Positions 35,497-36,634 of a stretch of 36,634 nt of DNA are shown here, in pieces (within the stretch, counting starts at the first letter, position 1; each line of letters opens with the position of its first letter). A model generated the notes under the pieces. It searched no databases, was not told the origin of the DNA, and saw only the letters and a list, made by a program, of their open reading frames with translations. The DNA lies in the NCBI GenBank assembly GCA_002841025.1, contig PHDQ01000004.1:1-36634 (forward strand), given 5' to 3'. Origin of the DNA: Bacteroidetes bacterium HGW-Bacteroidetes-13 (GTDB lineage: Bacteria > Bacteroidota > Bacteroidia > Flavobacteriales > Flavobacteriaceae). The position numbers and the translations under genes are program-made.

Positions 35497-36102
35497 ATGG
35501 CAAGATACACCGGTCCCAAAACTAAAATCGCCAGAAAATTCGGCGAAGCTATCTTCGGAGAAGATAAATCATTTGAAAAGAAAAATTACCCACCGGGTCA
35601 ACATGGTTTGGCCAGCAAAAGAGGTAAAAAATCTGAATATGCTGTCCAGTTGATGGAAAAGCAAAAAGCAAAATACACCTACGGTGTTTTAGAGCGTCAG
35701 TTTAGAAACATGTTTGAGAAAGCGACTCGTAGTCAAGGAATCACCGGTGAAGTATTGCTTCAATTGTGCGAATCCAGATTAGACAATGTTGTGTACAGAA
35801 TGGGAATTGCACCGTCCAGAAGCGGCGCAAGACAATTGGTCTCTCACAGACACATCACCGTAAATGGCCATGTAGTGAATATCCCTTCTTACAATCTCAA
35901 AACCGGCGATGTGGTTGCCGTAAGAGAAAAATCAAAATCATTGGTTGCAATCGAAGATTCTTTAGCAAGAACCGCTACCGTATACGAATGGCTGACCTGG
36001 AATTCAGACAAATTGGAAGGAACATTTGTTTCGATTCCGCAACGTGTCCAAATACCGGAAAACATTAAAGAACAACTCATCGTTGAATTGTATTCAAAAT
36101 AA
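35497..36102 (+). CDS. rpsD: 30S ribosomal protein S4, zinc-free form
   Basis: S4, 201 residues, a primary 16S binder and accuracy protein. [20 protein letters not shown], then the S4 RNA-binding domain ([32 protein letters not shown], about 92-123). The N-terminal Cys motif of zinc-binding S4 is absent. In Escherichia coli S4 represses the alpha operon; no matching pseudoknot was recognised here. Confidence 0.98.
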   Translation: MARYTGPKTKIARKFGEAIFGEDKSFEKKNYPPGQHGLASKRGKKSEYAVQLMEKQKAKYTYGVLERQFRNMFEKATRSQGITGEVLLQLCESRLDNVVYRMGIAPSRSGARQLVSHRHITVNGHVVNIPSYNLKTGDVVAVREKSKSLVAIEDSLARTATVYEWLTWNSDKLEGTFVSIPQRVQIPENIKEQLIVELYSK

Positions 36103-36122
36103 TCTTTGAAACCCTAATTATT

Positions 36123-36634
36123 ATGGCAGTATTAAATTTTCAAAAGCCCGATAAAGTTATCATGATTGATTCTACGGATTTTGAAGGTCGCTTTGAATTC
36201 AGACCTTTAGAACCCGGTTACGGATTGACAGTCGGTAACGCGCTCAGAAGAGTATTGTTGTCTTCCCTCGAAGGCTATGCAATATCCTCATTAAGAATTG
36301 AAGGCGTTGAGCATGAGTTTTCTACCATCAAAGGTGTTGTAGAAGATGTTACAGAAATTGTTCTTAATCTCAAACAAGTTCGTTTCAAAAATCAAATCGA
36401 AGAAACCGAATCCGAATCTGTTAGTGTGTCATTGACCGGAAAAGATCAAGTCACTGCCGGCGATTTGCAAAAACACATTTCCGGTTTTCAAGTTCTTAAT
36501 CCCGATTTGGTTATCCTAAATAAAGAAGCCAATGTAACCCTCAATTTTGAATTTACCATCGAAAGAGGAAGAGGTTATGTTCCAGCCGAAGAAAACAAAA
36601 AAGCTAATGCAGTTTTTGGAACCATCGCGATGGA
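36123..36634 (+). CDS. rpoA: RNA polymerase alpha subunit (3' partial)
   Basis: The first 170 codons of RpoA, cut by the window end. [20 protein letters not shown] leads into [29 protein letters not shown], the alpha dimerisation segment that contacts beta and beta-prime. It starts 20 nt after rpsD, the normal alpha-operon order. The C-terminal DNA-binding domain and rplQ are expected beyond the window. Confidence 0.97.
   Translation, partial: MAVLNFQKPDKVIMIDSTDFEGRFEFRPLEPGYGLTVGNALRRVLLSSLEGYAISSLRIEGVEHEFSTIKGVVEDVTEIVLNLKQVRFKNQIEETESESVSVSLTGKDQVTAGDLQKHISGFQVLNPDLVILNKEANVTLNFEFTIERGRGYVPAEENKKANAVFGTIAM

Overview
The window looks like a chromosomal segment of a Flavobacteriia-type Bacteroidota, probably Flavobacteriaceae. 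The evidence is a fused HPRT-adenylate kinase, an adjacent SusC/SusD pair, a secreted protein with a type IX secretion (T9SS) sorting domain, Zn-free forms of S4, S14 and L36, promoters of the TTTG/TAnnTTTG type, and almost no Shine-Dalgarno sequences. There is no 16S rRNA in the window, so genus is not assigned.

Layout. (1) Positions 1-3511, plus strand: 5'-truncated hpt-adk fusion, obg, rarA. (2) 3512-11494, minus strand: an unknown secreted protein, a YjjG-type HAD phosphatase overlapping a polysaccharide-deacetylase-like protein, radC, a secreted FG-GAP/ASPIC protein with a T9SS tail, an Mpl-type muropeptide ligase, and rlmB. (3) 11467-12508: a small transposase island. A REP-associated tyrosine transposase (Y1, HUH) lies between two inverted double-hairpin modules, and the 938-bp insert is bounded by perfect 52-bp direct repeats that duplicate the promoter and first codons of rlmB. 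(4) 12503-18456, minus strand: a SusC-SusD-lipoprotein operon with a SusC promoter candidate and a strong terminator. (5) 18529-20223, minus strand: an Omp85-like outer-membrane protein with a TTG start, divergent from the next block. (6) 20323-36634, plus strand: merged str-S10-spc-alpha ribosomal cluster running rpsL-rpsG-fusA-rpsJ // rplC-rplD-rplW-rplB-rpsS-rplV-rpsC-rplP-rpmC-rpsQ-rplN-rplX-rplE-rpsN-rpsH-rplF-rplR-rpsE-rpmD-rplO-secY-infA-rpmJ-rpsM-rpsK-rpsD-rpoA, the last cut by the window end. tuf is not after fusA, and adk and map are not between secY and infA; adk is instead fused to hpt about 33 kb away.

Function. The right half makes the translation, secretion and transcription core under one near-consensus promoter before rpsL. 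A 220-nt spacer between rpsJ and rplC holds two hairpins, the second with an eight-T tract, and a 16-codon ORF whose stop codon abuts the terminator stem. This resembles an attenuator that could set S10-operon expression. The left half is mostly envelope and nucleotide housekeeping.

The most unusual items are the transposase island with its 52-bp target duplication and captured rlmB promoter, and the rpsJ-rplC leader. No CRISPR array, rRNA or tRNA was seen, and no defence system was recognised.
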